NCBI GenBank assembly: GCA_021162065.1 | Contig: JAGGZK010000059.1 | Coordinates: 1 to 41,228 of the forward strand | Reading direction: 5' to 3' | DNA length: 41,228 nt | Source of the DNA: Thermoplasmata archaeon | GTDB lineage: Archaea; Thermoplasmatota; E2; UBA202; JdFR-43 | In this document: piece after piece, positions 9,046-17,824 of the stretch | How positions within the stretch are numbered: position 1 is the first letter of the stretch | Layout of the letters: the number at the start of each line of letters is the position of its first letter | Program-made: the position numbers and the translations under genes | Notes under the pieces: model-generated | What the model was told of the DNA's origin: nothing | The model's database searches: none | The model's input: the letters and a program-made list of their open reading frames with translations, nothing else

Positions 9046-9697
9046 TTGGATCCCTCAAACCCGCTTCTTCAAAGGCCTTCAGACGGAGCTTGCATGATGG
9101 ACATCTGCCACATGCTTTAGCGCCCCCTCTGTAACAGCTCCACGTTTTTTCGAAGGGAACATGCAGCATTGCGCCTCTCTTCACTATCTCCGCCTTTGAT
9201 AGATATAGGAGGGGTGCTTTTATTTTTATCGGGTTGCCCTCCACACTTCTTTTCAACGCTAGGTTGGCCATTCTCTGGAACGCCTCTATGTATTCAGGTC
9301 TGCAGTCAGGGTAGCCGGAGTAGTCCACGGCATTCACCCCTATATAGATATAATCGGCATTCACCACCTCTCCATAGGCAAGGGCAAAAGAAAGGAATAT
9401 GGTGTTTCTTGCAGGCACATATGTTACAGGTATCCCTTCCGCCTCCTCCGGCACCTCTATGTCATCTGTGAGGGCAGAGCCACCAATTCTCCTGAAATTC
9501 ACATCAATTATTTTATGCTCTTTAGCCCCCAGCCATTCTGCTATCTTTTTTGCTGACTCAATCTCCCTTCTATTTCTCTGGTGATAATTGAAGGAGAGGG
9601 CGTATATCTCATGTCCCTCATGTTTTGCGATGGCAGCCGCAACGGCGCTGTCCATACCTCCTGAAATCAAACAGATGGCCTTTCCCATCTTGCCCAC
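9032..9697 (-). CDS. queC: 7-cyano-7-deazaguanine synthase
   Basis: PP-loop CLISGGMDSAVAAAIA and C-terminal Zn motif SCYRGGAKACGRCPSC. Confidence 0.94.
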   Translation of the reverse strand: MGKMGKAICLISGGMDSAVAAAIAKHEGHEIYALSFNYHQRNRREIESAKKIAEWLGAKEHKIIDVNFRRIGGSALTDDIEVPEEAEGIPVTYVPARNTIFLSFALAYGEVVNADYIYIGVNAVDYSGYPDCRPEYIEAFQRMANLALKRSVEGNPIKIKAPLLYLSKAEIVKRGAMLHVPFEKTWSCYRGGAKACGRCPSCKLRLKAFEEAGLRDPIEYE

Positions 9698-10146
9698 GCT
9701 CCCTGGCCTCTTCCTTCGTCAACACCTATTTCCACCTTTCTTATGTTGCTTCTGCCTTCAACCCCTGCCCTTTTGATGAATTCCTGCAGGATATAGGAGG
9801 CGAGATTTTCGGCAGATGAGGAATAGATGGGGAGAAATATGCAGTCCTCTTCCGGGAATATGTATCTTTTCCCTTCATATTTCACCTCCACCTCTTTGCC
9901 CCTTTTTACCTCAAATTTTCCTTCAGTGGGCACAATAACGCGATGATCTATCTCCTCTATTATCTCGCGAATTGTATTCTTTATTATCCTGAAATCCAGC
10001 AATATGCCTTCGATGGCATCTCCTTCCATTGTCATGTGGACAGCATATGAATGACCGTGGATGCGGGAGCATTTGGAATAATCGGCCAGAAAATGAGAGG
10101 AGGCAAAGGTTAAATTGCATCTCCATCCGTCTATCCTGATTTCCAT
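9667..10146 (-). CDS. queD: 6-pyruvoyl/6-carboxy-tetrahydropterin synthase family
   Basis: FASSHFL...CSRIHGHSYAVHM and IDHRVIVPTE, PTPS-like motifs, adjacent to queC. Confidence 0.88.
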   Translation of the reverse strand: MEIRIDGWRCNLTFASSHFLADYSKCSRIHGHSYAVHMTMEGDAIEGILLDFRIIKNTIREIIEEIDHRVIVPTEGKFEVKRGKEVEVKYEGKRYIFPEEDCIFLPIYSSSAENLASYILQEFIKRAGVEGRSNIRKVEIGVDEGRGQGAWARWERPSV

Positions 10147-10251
10147 GCCATTTTATATTCATGGAATATAAAAATTTTGGGTGAAGGAATCATGGAGTAA
10201 CAACGCTCCAAAATGTTTATTAACTGCTACAAAATGAAAAATGGGGAGAAA

Positions 10252-10740
10252 ATGAGGAGGATATTCGTTGTTTGCACAATAATATGCATAGCTTTTTCTG
10301 TAATCCAATCTTCCATCGCCCTTACAGATAAACATACTTCCAGAAATTTTGAGATAAAAGGCATGTCAAGATGTAATATAACAATAGAGGGCAATGGGTA
10401 TAGTTCATGGCTTTCTGGAATGAGTATGGATGGCATGGCATTTATTTCCGTGGCTCTTATCGATGTAAAGGAGGGTATAACAACGATATCATCCATAAAA
10501 AATCCGGATGAAAAATATACATTCACTGGAAAACAACTGGTTTTCATGGTGGGATATGCCGGCCAGTATTACTCCAGCCATGAATACATACCTTACATCA
10601 TCTACAATGGAAGTGCTCCAAAGCACTGGTCATCGCCATGGAATAGCCATCCTCTTTCCTTTTATTCTTTCCCTTCCAGTATAAACTGCTACTCCAAATC
10701 TTTTTATTTCTCTACGGAATTAGCATCATGGGAGAAATGA
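10252..10740 (+). CDS. Predicted secreted protein of unknown function
   Basis: Signal peptide MRRIFVVCTIICIAFSVIQSSIALT. Overlaps the start of the next gene. Confidence 0.65.
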   Translation: MRRIFVVCTIICIAFSVIQSSIALTDKHTSRNFEIKGMSRCNITIEGNGYSSWLSGMSMDGMAFISVALIDVKEGITTISSIKNPDEKYTFTGKQLVFMVGYAGQYYSSHEYIPYIIYNGSAPKHWSSPWNSHPLSFYSFPSSINCYSKSFYFSTELASWEK

Positions 10741-11063
10741 GGAAAGCAATAGAGGATTTTCAGGAGGCAATGAAGATGCTCAGCAGGAACAACCCGGAGA
10801 CAATGAGAGATTTCATAAAATTCATGGACTCGGTGCTGAAAGAGGGATATCTGGATACAAAAACCAAGGAGTTGATAGCACTTGGTATGGCAATAACGGC
10901 GAGGTGCAAATACTGCATAGGGTTGCATGTGGAAAAGGCCATAAAGGCAGGGGCAAGTAAAGAAGAAATACTTGAGGCGGCAACGGTGGCCATATTAATG
11001 GGTGGAGGCCCTGCCCTGACATACATAGCGGAAGTTAAAAAAGCGCTGGAAGAATTCGGATAG
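10728..11063 (+). CDS. Carboxymuconolactone decarboxylase / AhpD-like protein
   Basis: ALGMAITARCKYCIGLHVEKAIKAGASKEEILEAATVAILMGGGPA, AhpD-type CxxC motif. Confidence 0.9.
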   Translation: MGEMRKAIEDFQEAMKMLSRNNPETMRDFIKFMDSVLKEGYLDTKTKELIALGMAITARCKYCIGLHVEKAIKAGASKEEILEAATVAILMGGGPALTYIAEVKKALEEFG

Positions 11064-11978
11064 ATGCAGCTCTACATCCATTTCCTAGGAACTGGGGGCT
11101 CCTGGCCTAGCGTGCAGCGGAATGTTTCAGCGGTAGCCATAAAGAGGGGAGGTGAAGTATTGTTATTCGACTGCGGAGAGGGAACGCAGAGGCAGATTCA
11201 GAGGTCAAGCATAAGTTACATGCAGATAAGGAAAGTGTTCATAACCCACTACCACGGCGACCATTTTCTTGGTTTGCCCGGATTCATTCAAACGATGCAG
11301 CTGAATGACAGGGAGGAAGCGCTGCACATATACGGGCCAAAAGGAACGGAAGAGATAGTGGATACCATCCTTCATCTCGGACATTTCAGCCCCTCCTATC
11401 CCATAATAGGCCATGATTTGAAATCCGGCGATGTTGTAAAATGCGATGGCTATGAGGTAAGATGTGTTGCTGCCCGCCATAATGTTCCATGCCTCGCATA
11501 TTCACTTGTCGAAGATGTCAGGCCAGGAAAATTCAACAAGCCCATGGCCCTCAGGCTTGGGGTGCCAGAAGGACCGCTCTTCAGAAAACTTCAGCAGGGT
11601 AAGAGTGTGGAGGTGAAAGGGAAAATAATAACCCCAGAGATGGTCCTCGGCCCTCCGCGCCCCGGAAGAAAGATAACTATATCCGGCGATACCATGCCCT
11701 GCAAGAGAGTGATAGAACTGGCGAGAGGAAGCGATGTTTTGATACATGACGCCACCTTCGATTCTTCCCTAGAGGACAGGGCAAATGAATATGGCCATTC
11801 TACGGCACGCCAAGCGGCGGAAGTGGCAAAAGAGGCGGGGGTGGAGAAGTTATATCTCACCCACATAAGTCCCCGTTACAGGGATGCGGAGGAGCTTGAA
11901 ATGGAGGCAAGAGAGGTATTTCCTGCCTCATATGTGGCCCATGACTTCATGGAAATTGAAGTGAGGTTGAAGAAATAG
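11064..11978 (+). CDS. rnz: Ribonuclease Z (tRNA 3' endonuclease)
   Basis: FLGTGGSWPS, FDCGEGTQRQ, ITHYHGDHFLGLPG, HSTARQAAEVAKEAGVEKLYLTHISPRY. Confidence 0.95.
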   Translation: MQLYIHFLGTGGSWPSVQRNVSAVAIKRGGEVLLFDCGEGTQRQIQRSSISYMQIRKVFITHYHGDHFLGLPGFIQTMQLNDREEALHIYGPKGTEEIVDTILHLGHFSPSYPIIGHDLKSGDVVKCDGYEVRCVAARHNVPCLAYSLVEDVRPGKFNKPMALRLGVPEGPLFRKLQQGKSVEVKGKIITPEMVLGPPRPGRKITISGDTMPCKRVIELARGSDVLIHDATFDSSLEDRANEYGHSTARQAAEVAKEAGVEKLYLTHISPRYRDAEELEMEAREVFPASYVAHDFMEIEVRLKK

Positions 11979-12129
11979 GCGTCTTCCAGATTTTGGGGAA
12001 ACAGAAGATTATTAAAGATGATTGGCAGGCGGCAGAAACATTCTGCTTTCCTGTCATTCATAATCTTTCTCCATTTTTGTTTTAAGCGATTCATTCGAAA
12101 CATTTATTATTCAGCGGGAAATTAGTTTC

Positions 12130-12558
12130 GTGGAGGCGAAAGAATTTGCGATGCGCTCCTTCAGGGCATTTGTGATTTCTTTCTTTATTTCTGTTGTTAT
12201 AAACAATATCCTCTATATTCATGTTAGAATGAATCCCAGCCAAGATATTCCCGAATGGATAACCATTGAATATTTTGCATTTATTTATGCCATTCTGCTT
12301 GGCATTGCAATATTCCTAACCCCATTTCCTTCAATAAGGAATTACAACCTTGCTTTTCTTCTCCGCATAATAAAGAGCTTTTGCTTGACCGCAGTCATCA
12401 TACTTCCCTATTATTATTACCTTTTCACTATCAATGAAGTTTATAGCCATTATCTTTTGGATAATGAATTTCTGGAAAAGGGAAAAGCAATTTCCATCAT
12501 ATTCGCCGCCCTTCTCTTTGCCGTCTTCTTTTATTGGGGAGAGCAAAAGAAATATTGA
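12130..12558 (+). CDS. Predicted multi-pass membrane protein, unknown function
   Basis: About four hydrophobic segments across 142 aa. Start codon uncertain. Confidence 0.6.
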   Translation: MEAKEFAMRSFRAFVISFFISVVINNILYIHVRMNPSQDIPEWITIEYFAFIYAILLGIAIFLTPFPSIRNYNLAFLLRIIKSFCLTAVIILPYYYYLFTINEVYSHYLLDNEFLEKGKAISIIFAALLFAVFFYWGEQKKY

Positions 12559-12586
12559 AATAGATGTCTCTTTTTCATATTTGGAT

Positions 12587-12707
12587 GGCCCGGGTGGTGT
12601 AGCGGCAACATAGGGGACTGTGGATCCCCTGTCCCGGGTTCAAATAGAGGGTTGCATCTCCTTTGCTTTGCCAAAAATGCAATCCTTTGGAAATCCCGGC
12701 CCGGGCC
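12587..12707 (+). tRNA. tRNA-His (GTG) with a candidate 49-nt intron in the T-loop
   Basis: G-1 12587; acceptor GCCCGGG 12588-12594 with CCCGGGC 12700-12706; C73 12707; D-arm GTGT/ACAT; anticodon arm GGGGA-CTGTGGA-TCCCC 12613-12629 (GTG 12620-12622); T-arm CCGGG 12634-12638 / TTCAAAT / CCCGG 12695-12699, interrupted by 49 nt. Confidence 0.88.
12646..12694 (+). other. Candidate tRNA intron (49 nt; boundary ambiguous over the AAAT repeat, 12642-12690 to 12646-12694)
   Basis: Removal restores a 7-nt TTCAAAT T-loop. The intron forms a helix GGGTTGCAT/ATGCAATCC (12649-12657 with 12677-12685). Confidence 0.8.
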
Positions 12708-12838
12708 CTCCTGATTTTCAGAAAGGGCAAAAAGAAATGGCAGGAATGGTTGCAGCATTTTGCCTCATTTATAGGAATGAGATATAGATGAAGCGGTTAT
12801 CTACTCCATAATTTGCTGTGTTTATGGCAAATTCCATC

Positions 12839-13714
12839 CTATTCCTCAAAAATCGCCCTGTATTCTTCCACCACGTCCTGGGTGAATTTTTTCATGCCCT
12901 CAATGGTTTTGGGATGATTTATCATTTCTTTTATCACTTTAAAGGGTATTGTTGCTATATCCACACCCATCTCCGCCACCTTCCTTACCTGCAAAACATT
13001 TCTAACGCTTGCTGCAATTATCTTCGTTTTGAAGTTATAGGCGCGATATATCTTCACTATGCTCTCCACAAATTCAATGCCATCGTAGATGCCATCGTCG
13101 GAAAAAGAAATGGATGCCATCTTTTTGTATCTCTCCCCATCATCTCCATCAGCATTTCTCATCCCCTCCTCCACTTTTCTCAGCAATGCGCCATCGAAAA
13201 CATCCCATTTCCCGTGCTCTATTCCCAAGTTATCCCTTATATAATCATCTATTCTTCCCAAAAAAGGGCTCACATAGCTGGCTCCCGCCTTTGCAGCCAG
13301 CAGTGCCTGCGTTGGGTTCATTACGAGAGTTACATTTGTCGGTATGCCCTTACTTTCCAACTGCTTTACCGCCTTTATTCCCTCGAAAATTTCATCTTCT
13401 TCCTGCATGGCTGTATTGACTGGAATCTTTATCACAACATTGTTGTTTACTCCATTAAATTTTTTATGCAGCGTTTCCGCCTCCCTTATCATTTCCTCCG
13501 CCGTTATTCCCTTAACCTCCAGGCTTACAGGACCATCCACACTTTTACATATTTCCTTTATGTATTCCTCCATGCTTATTTCCGTGCCCCTGCTTTTTAA
13601 CTTCTCCACCGCCTTCTTTATGAGAGAGGGATTCGTTGTCACTCCATCGACTATTCCCCACTTCTTTGCTTCCTTTATCTCCTCTATGTCCGCTGTATCC
13701 ACAAATATCTGCAT
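12839..13714 (-). CDS. tal: Transaldolase (FSA/TalC-type, extended)
   Basis: MQIFVDTADIEEIKEAKKWGIVDGVTTNPSLI, VVIKIPVN (catalytic Lys), GIPTNVTLVMNPTQALLAAKAGASYVSPFLGRIDD. Confidence 0.92.
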   Translation of the reverse strand: MQIFVDTADIEEIKEAKKWGIVDGVTTNPSLIKKAVEKLKSRGTEISMEEYIKEICKSVDGPVSLEVKGITAEEMIREAETLHKKFNGVNNNVVIKIPVNTAMQEEDEIFEGIKAVKQLESKGIPTNVTLVMNPTQALLAAKAGASYVSPFLGRIDDYIRDNLGIEHGKWDVFDGALLRKVEEGMRNADGDDGERYKKMASISFSDDGIYDGIEFVESIVKIYRAYNFKTKIIAASVRNVLQVRKVAEMGVDIATIPFKVIKEMINHPKTIEGMKKFTQDVVEEYRAIFEE

Positions 13715-13797
13715 GATTTGAAAAGGATGGAAGGAATAAATAATTTTTTGATGGAAAATTTGGAAGTAGCGGCAAAACTAGGACAAAAAGGAAAGAG

Positions 13798-15018
13798 TTA
13801 GGAGGAGATTTTTTCTGTATATGCCTTCCATCTCTCCTCTAATCGAGCGTCAAGCAGTGTATTCATTATATACTCTCCGAGTTCTTCTGTAGTTGCCCCG
13901 TCACTCCTTCCAGTTATGGTAATTTTCCTTTCATACTGGGTGCATATATCCAAGGCCATATTGAGTTTTCTTGCCTTATCCGTGTAACCAATGTGGTTCA
14001 GCATCATCGCTGCCGCCCTTATCATGCTCACCGGATCGGCATACTTTGCTCTTCCCTCCTCAACCATCCTCAATGCAGTTCCATGAATGGCTTCGAACAT
14101 GGCATATCTTTTGCCTATGTTGGCACTTCCTGCTGTGCCCACACCCCCCTGTATCTGTGCCGCCTCATCGCTTATTATGTCGCCGTATAAATTGGGCATC
14201 ACCATCACCCTGAAGTTTTTTCTCCTGGCTGGATCAAGAATTTTGGCGGTCATTATGTCGATGAACCAGTCGTCCCATTCCACCTCAGGATATTCCTTTG
14301 CAACTCTTTCGGCAATCTCCAGAAATTTGCCGTCCGTTGTTTTGATAACATTTGCTTTCGTTACCACAGTAACCCTGTTTATTCCATTTTTTCTCGCATA
14401 TTCAAAGGCATATCTTATTATCCTCTCCGCTCCTTGGGATGTTATCACTCGAAAATCGATGGCGAGGTCGGGAGTGACCTCTATTCCTTTACTTCCGAGC
14501 ATGTAAGCTCCTTCGGTATTTTCTCTCACTATCACCCAGTCTATGCCTTCCTCAGGCACTCTAACGGGCCTTACATTGGCGAACAAATCTAACTCTCTTC
14601 TCAAAGCAACATTGGCACTCTCTATATTGGGCATTCCATCTCCCTTCTTCGGCGTCGTTGTAGGACCTTTAAGCAAAACATGGCATTTCTTTATCTCCTC
14701 AAGGACGTCATCAGGTATGGCCTTACCTACCTTTGCGCGGTTCTCAATTGTGAGCCCCTCAATATTGCGCATCTCTACCTTGCCACTCTCAATTTCATCC
14801 TTCAGCATATGCTCCAGCACACGGCGGGCTTCCTTTGCAATGTATGGCCCAATGCCATCGCCACCAATGAATCCGATTATAATGGGCTTCAGTGTGCTGT
14901 AATCTATCCAGTCAGATTCATTTTTCAGGCGCTCTACGCGCTCAAGTTGCTCCATCACCAATTGAGCAAAATGCTCCTTGGCCTTCTCTATATCCTCTTT
15001 ATACTTTTCCTCTACCAT
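13798..15018 (-). CDS. icd: Isocitrate/isopropylmalate dehydrogenase family, likely isocitrate dehydrogenase
   Basis: GFIGGDGIGPYIAKEARRVLE, VIVRENTEGAYMLGSKG, MPNLYGDIISDEAAQIQGGVGTAGSANIG. Operon context with aconitase. Confidence 0.87.
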   Translation of the reverse strand: MVEEKYKEDIEKAKEHFAQLVMEQLERVERLKNESDWIDYSTLKPIIIGFIGGDGIGPYIAKEARRVLEHMLKDEIESGKVEMRNIEGLTIENRAKVGKAIPDDVLEEIKKCHVLLKGPTTTPKKGDGMPNIESANVALRRELDLFANVRPVRVPEEGIDWVIVRENTEGAYMLGSKGIEVTPDLAIDFRVITSQGAERIIRYAFEYARKNGINRVTVVTKANVIKTTDGKFLEIAERVAKEYPEVEWDDWFIDIMTAKILDPARRKNFRVMVMPNLYGDIISDEAAQIQGGVGTAGSANIGKRYAMFEAIHGTALRMVEEGRAKYADPVSMIRAAAMMLNHIGYTDKARKLNMALDICTQYERKITITGRSDGATTEELGEYIMNTLLDARLEERWKAYTEKISS

Positions 15019-15027
15019 TCTACCACC

Positions 15028-16611
15028 TCATTCTATTTTATCCAGTGGGTTCTCAAGTCCCTTTACTTTACGGACAACATCTATGATGGTGCCATCCCTG
15101 TACTCCACCAGGGCGACTATCTCATCATCCCAGTCAGGTTTCTTCTGTTCCTTTATACCTGCCTTCCGATATGCCAGTTTCTTCAGATCCTCAATATCAA
15201 CAATATTCAGGTCAGAACCTTTGACTTTCTCCATCAGATCGTCCCTTCTGGGGTTTATCGCTATGCCATACTCAGTCACAACGGCATCAACAGTCTCTCC
15301 GGGTGTGGTGACTGTGGTAACCTCATCCACTATTATTGGCAGCCTTCCCCTCATCAATGGTGCTGTGATTATAGTCAACTTTGCACCTGCCGCAGTATCC
15401 TGATGGCCACCTATTGGATGCGATAGCATACCATTGGAGAATGTGACCGTGTTGACATTGAAATTCACATCAACCTCTGTTGCCCCAAGGACGATGACAT
15501 CAAGGTTGTTGACAAGACATCCCTTTCCATGGACATGTGCGTAGTGGTCTATTCCTGCAAAGAAGTGGTTCCTATCGTTCTGCATGGATTCAATTGCGGC
15601 AGTATCAAAGGCCTGTCCAGTGAGGACCTTCTTGACATGTCCCTTCCTGAGTATATCCACGAGGAACTTTGTCGTGCCGGCCATTGCCCATGAGGCCACA
15701 TACCCTTCCTTCTCAAGCAGTTCACCCAAGAACTTTGTGAAGGCAAGGGATATTCCACCCGCACCCGCCTGGAATGAACAGCCGTCATATATATGGCCAG
15801 TGATATGTGCCAATTTAACTGCATCTCTGGCTATCTTCAACCTTGTTGGGCTCTTTGTTATCCTCAATGTACCACTGACAATTTTATTTGGATCACCTAT
15901 CTGGTCAACAAGGGCAACGACATCAACATACTGCTCGCTGATTTCTATTGGCGTGCACGGGTATTCAACGAGATTGTCGGTCACGACAACTACCTTTTCT
16001 GCGTAGTGTGCGTCTGGCACGCTGTACTGTATGCACCCACAGGCATGTGGTCCAAAGAGGCCATTGCAATTTCCTGCATAGTCAGATGATGGCGCACCGA
16101 TGAAGGCCACATCTATGTGTATGTCGCCAGATGTAATGGCCCTGACCCTGCCACCATGGCTCCTGAGCCTGACTGGTTTATCAAACACACCGGATGAAAC
16201 TGCCTGCCCTATTTTGCCCCTGTATGAACCACCCTCAATATACTTCAGTGTGCCTGTCTTTATGGCCCTCAGCACCGTATCCTCCTGGCACGGGAATGTG
16301 GAAGACGGTGCGAGTGTGAGGTCCTTTATGCCGAGTTTCATTGCGGCCTCCAGTACCATGTTCATTACCATGTCACCATCACGGAAGTGATGATGGAACG
16401 ATATGGTCATGCCATCACTGAGACCAACCTTTTTTATTGCCTCCTCTATGCCCTTTACAACCTTATTTCTTTTATCTGGTGAGGCAACATAGCCAAGTTT
16501 TGGAGCTACCTTTCTTCCCTCTGGCACATGGGCAAAAGCACCCTTAAATGGGATGAGTTTCATCCCTGCGATCTCTTCAGGAATATCACGACCAACTGCA
16601 TTCTTCACCAT
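15028..16611 (-). CDS. citF: Citrate lyase alpha subunit
   Basis: CitF-like throughout: SFHHHFRDGDMVMNMVLEAA, SSGVFDKPVRLRSHGGRVRA, GGHQDTAAGAKLTIITAPL, VTEYGIAINPRR. Confidence 0.92.
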   Translation of the reverse strand: MVKNAVGRDIPEEIAGMKLIPFKGAFAHVPEGRKVAPKLGYVASPDKRNKVVKGIEEAIKKVGLSDGMTISFHHHFRDGDMVMNMVLEAAMKLGIKDLTLAPSSTFPCQEDTVLRAIKTGTLKYIEGGSYRGKIGQAVSSGVFDKPVRLRSHGGRVRAITSGDIHIDVAFIGAPSSDYAGNCNGLFGPHACGCIQYSVPDAHYAEKVVVVTDNLVEYPCTPIEISEQYVDVVALVDQIGDPNKIVSGTLRITKSPTRLKIARDAVKLAHITGHIYDGCSFQAGAGGISLAFTKFLGELLEKEGYVASWAMAGTTKFLVDILRKGHVKKVLTGQAFDTAAIESMQNDRNHFFAGIDHYAHVHGKGCLVNNLDVIVLGATEVDVNFNVNTVTFSNGMLSHPIGGHQDTAAGAKLTIITAPLMRGRLPIIVDEVTTVTTPGETVDAVVTEYGIAINPRRDDLMEKVKGSDLNIVDIEDLKKLAYRKAGIKEQKKPDWDDEIVALVEYRDGTIIDVVRKVKGLENPLDKIE

Positions 16612-17552
16612 TACTCTCCCTCCTTCACTATGGATTCCCTTATGCTTTCTGGCAGTTCATCCTCCTTTATCATACCGGCAAGATAGGCGATCATAAGCAC
16701 TCTCTCCGCCTTCTCCGCCACTGGCTTGTCTATCATCTTTCTGCCCAAGGCGACGACGCCAGAGCCACTGGCCTTGGCCTTTTCTATGGCCTCCATAACC
16801 CTGAGGGCGTAGTCAATCTCCTCCTGTGTGGGGTTGAATGCCTCGTGTATCACTGGAATCTGGTTTGGATGGATCGCCGCCTTGCCGTCAAATCCCATCT
16901 TCTTCATCATGACCGCATTTTTATACAGTCCTTCAAGGTCACTGATATCTGAATGCACTGTGTCAAGGGCCTGCTTTCCAGCCGCCTTGGCCGCTGCTAC
17001 AAGCTGGCTGCGGGCCCAGAGAAGTTCTGTTCCCTCTGGTGTGCGCTCACCGCCAATGTCCCTTGTGTAGTCCTCTCCTCCGAAGGATAGAGCGACAACC
17101 CGGTCTGAGGCGGTGGCAATATCGTAGGCGAACCATATTCCCTTAGCACTCTCCAGAATGGGTATTATCTTTGTCTGCCCCATGGGGATATCGTTTTCCT
17201 TCTCAAGTTTCTCCAGCACGGAGTCGAGCTGTTTTATGTCCTCCGCGCTCTCCGCCTTTGGAAGGTAGATGACCTCAACCCTTTTAGTTGGAATGATCGC
17301 CTCAAGGTCCTTCATTCCCCAGGGAGTGCTCAGGGAGTTTATTCTCACTGTGATTTCACTCTTGCCAAAGTCAAGTTCCTTCAGTGCCTCTGCAACGAGC
17401 CATCTCGCTGCGAGTTTTTGATCCGGGGCAACACTGTCTTCCAGATCTATTGTTACTGCATCTGCTCCAAAAAGACCGCAGGTTGACAGCATCCTGGGCC
17501 TGTTGCCAGGCACATATATGCGGCTCCTCCTGAGTTTATATGCCATTTTCAC
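16611..17552 (-). CDS. citE: Citrate lyase beta subunit
   Basis: RRSRIYVPGNRPRMLSTCGLFGADAVTIDLEDSVAPDQK, GEDYTRDIG, FDGKAAIHPNQIPVIHEAFNPTQEEIDYALRV. Confidence 0.92.
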   Translation of the reverse strand: MKMAYKLRRSRIYVPGNRPRMLSTCGLFGADAVTIDLEDSVAPDQKLAARWLVAEALKELDFGKSEITVRINSLSTPWGMKDLEAIIPTKRVEVIYLPKAESAEDIKQLDSVLEKLEKENDIPMGQTKIIPILESAKGIWFAYDIATASDRVVALSFGGEDYTRDIGGERTPEGTELLWARSQLVAAAKAAGKQALDTVHSDISDLEGLYKNAVMMKKMGFDGKAAIHPNQIPVIHEAFNPTQEEIDYALRVMEAIEKAKASGSGVVALGRKMIDKPVAEKAERVLMIAYLAGMIKEDELPESIRESIVKEGE

Positions 17553-17821
17553 ACCTCCCCCATTGCGGCAAGGACTGCTGCCCTTGTTCTGGCCCTGATG
17601 GTATAATCAAAGGCCCAGTTATCCTTTATCTCCACTATCGCATCCTCAACTCCCATTTCCTTCAGCACACTCTCAACAGCAGATCGGATCTCGTCCTTGA
17701 ACTGCCATGCTCCCTTGCCTGTGATCTCTATCTTTATGCCGCCCTCTGGATTGGGTTTGAGGGTGAGGAGAAGGTCTTCCCTCTCCTCAGTTCCAACAGT
17801 TACCTCCTTCTCTATCTTCAT
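17549..17821 (-). CDS. citD: Citrate lyase gamma / acyl-carrier-like subunit (canonical prosthetic Ser apparently replaced)
   Basis: VGTEEREDLLLTL corresponds to CitD (A)GTLES(S/G)DVMI. C-terminal NWAFDYTIRARTRAAV corresponds to KGALDCxIRARV. Overlaps citE by 4 nt. Confidence 0.85.
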   Translation of the reverse strand: MKIEKEVTVGTEEREDLLLTLKPNPEGGIKIEITGKGAWQFKDEIRSAVESVLKEMGVEDAIVEIKDNWAFDYTIRARTRAAVLAAMGEV

Positions 17822-17824
17822 TCC

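Noticed and set aside
12818-13600. 260-aa plus-strand ORF antisense to transaldolase
   Set aside because: Composition (Phe/His/Tyr/Cys-rich, no family signature) is typical of the antisense shadow of a real gene; transaldolase is unambiguous on the minus strand.
14680-15426. 248-aa plus-strand ORF antisense to icd/citF
   Set aside because: Opposite strand encodes convincing isocitrate dehydrogenase and CitF; low-quality translation.
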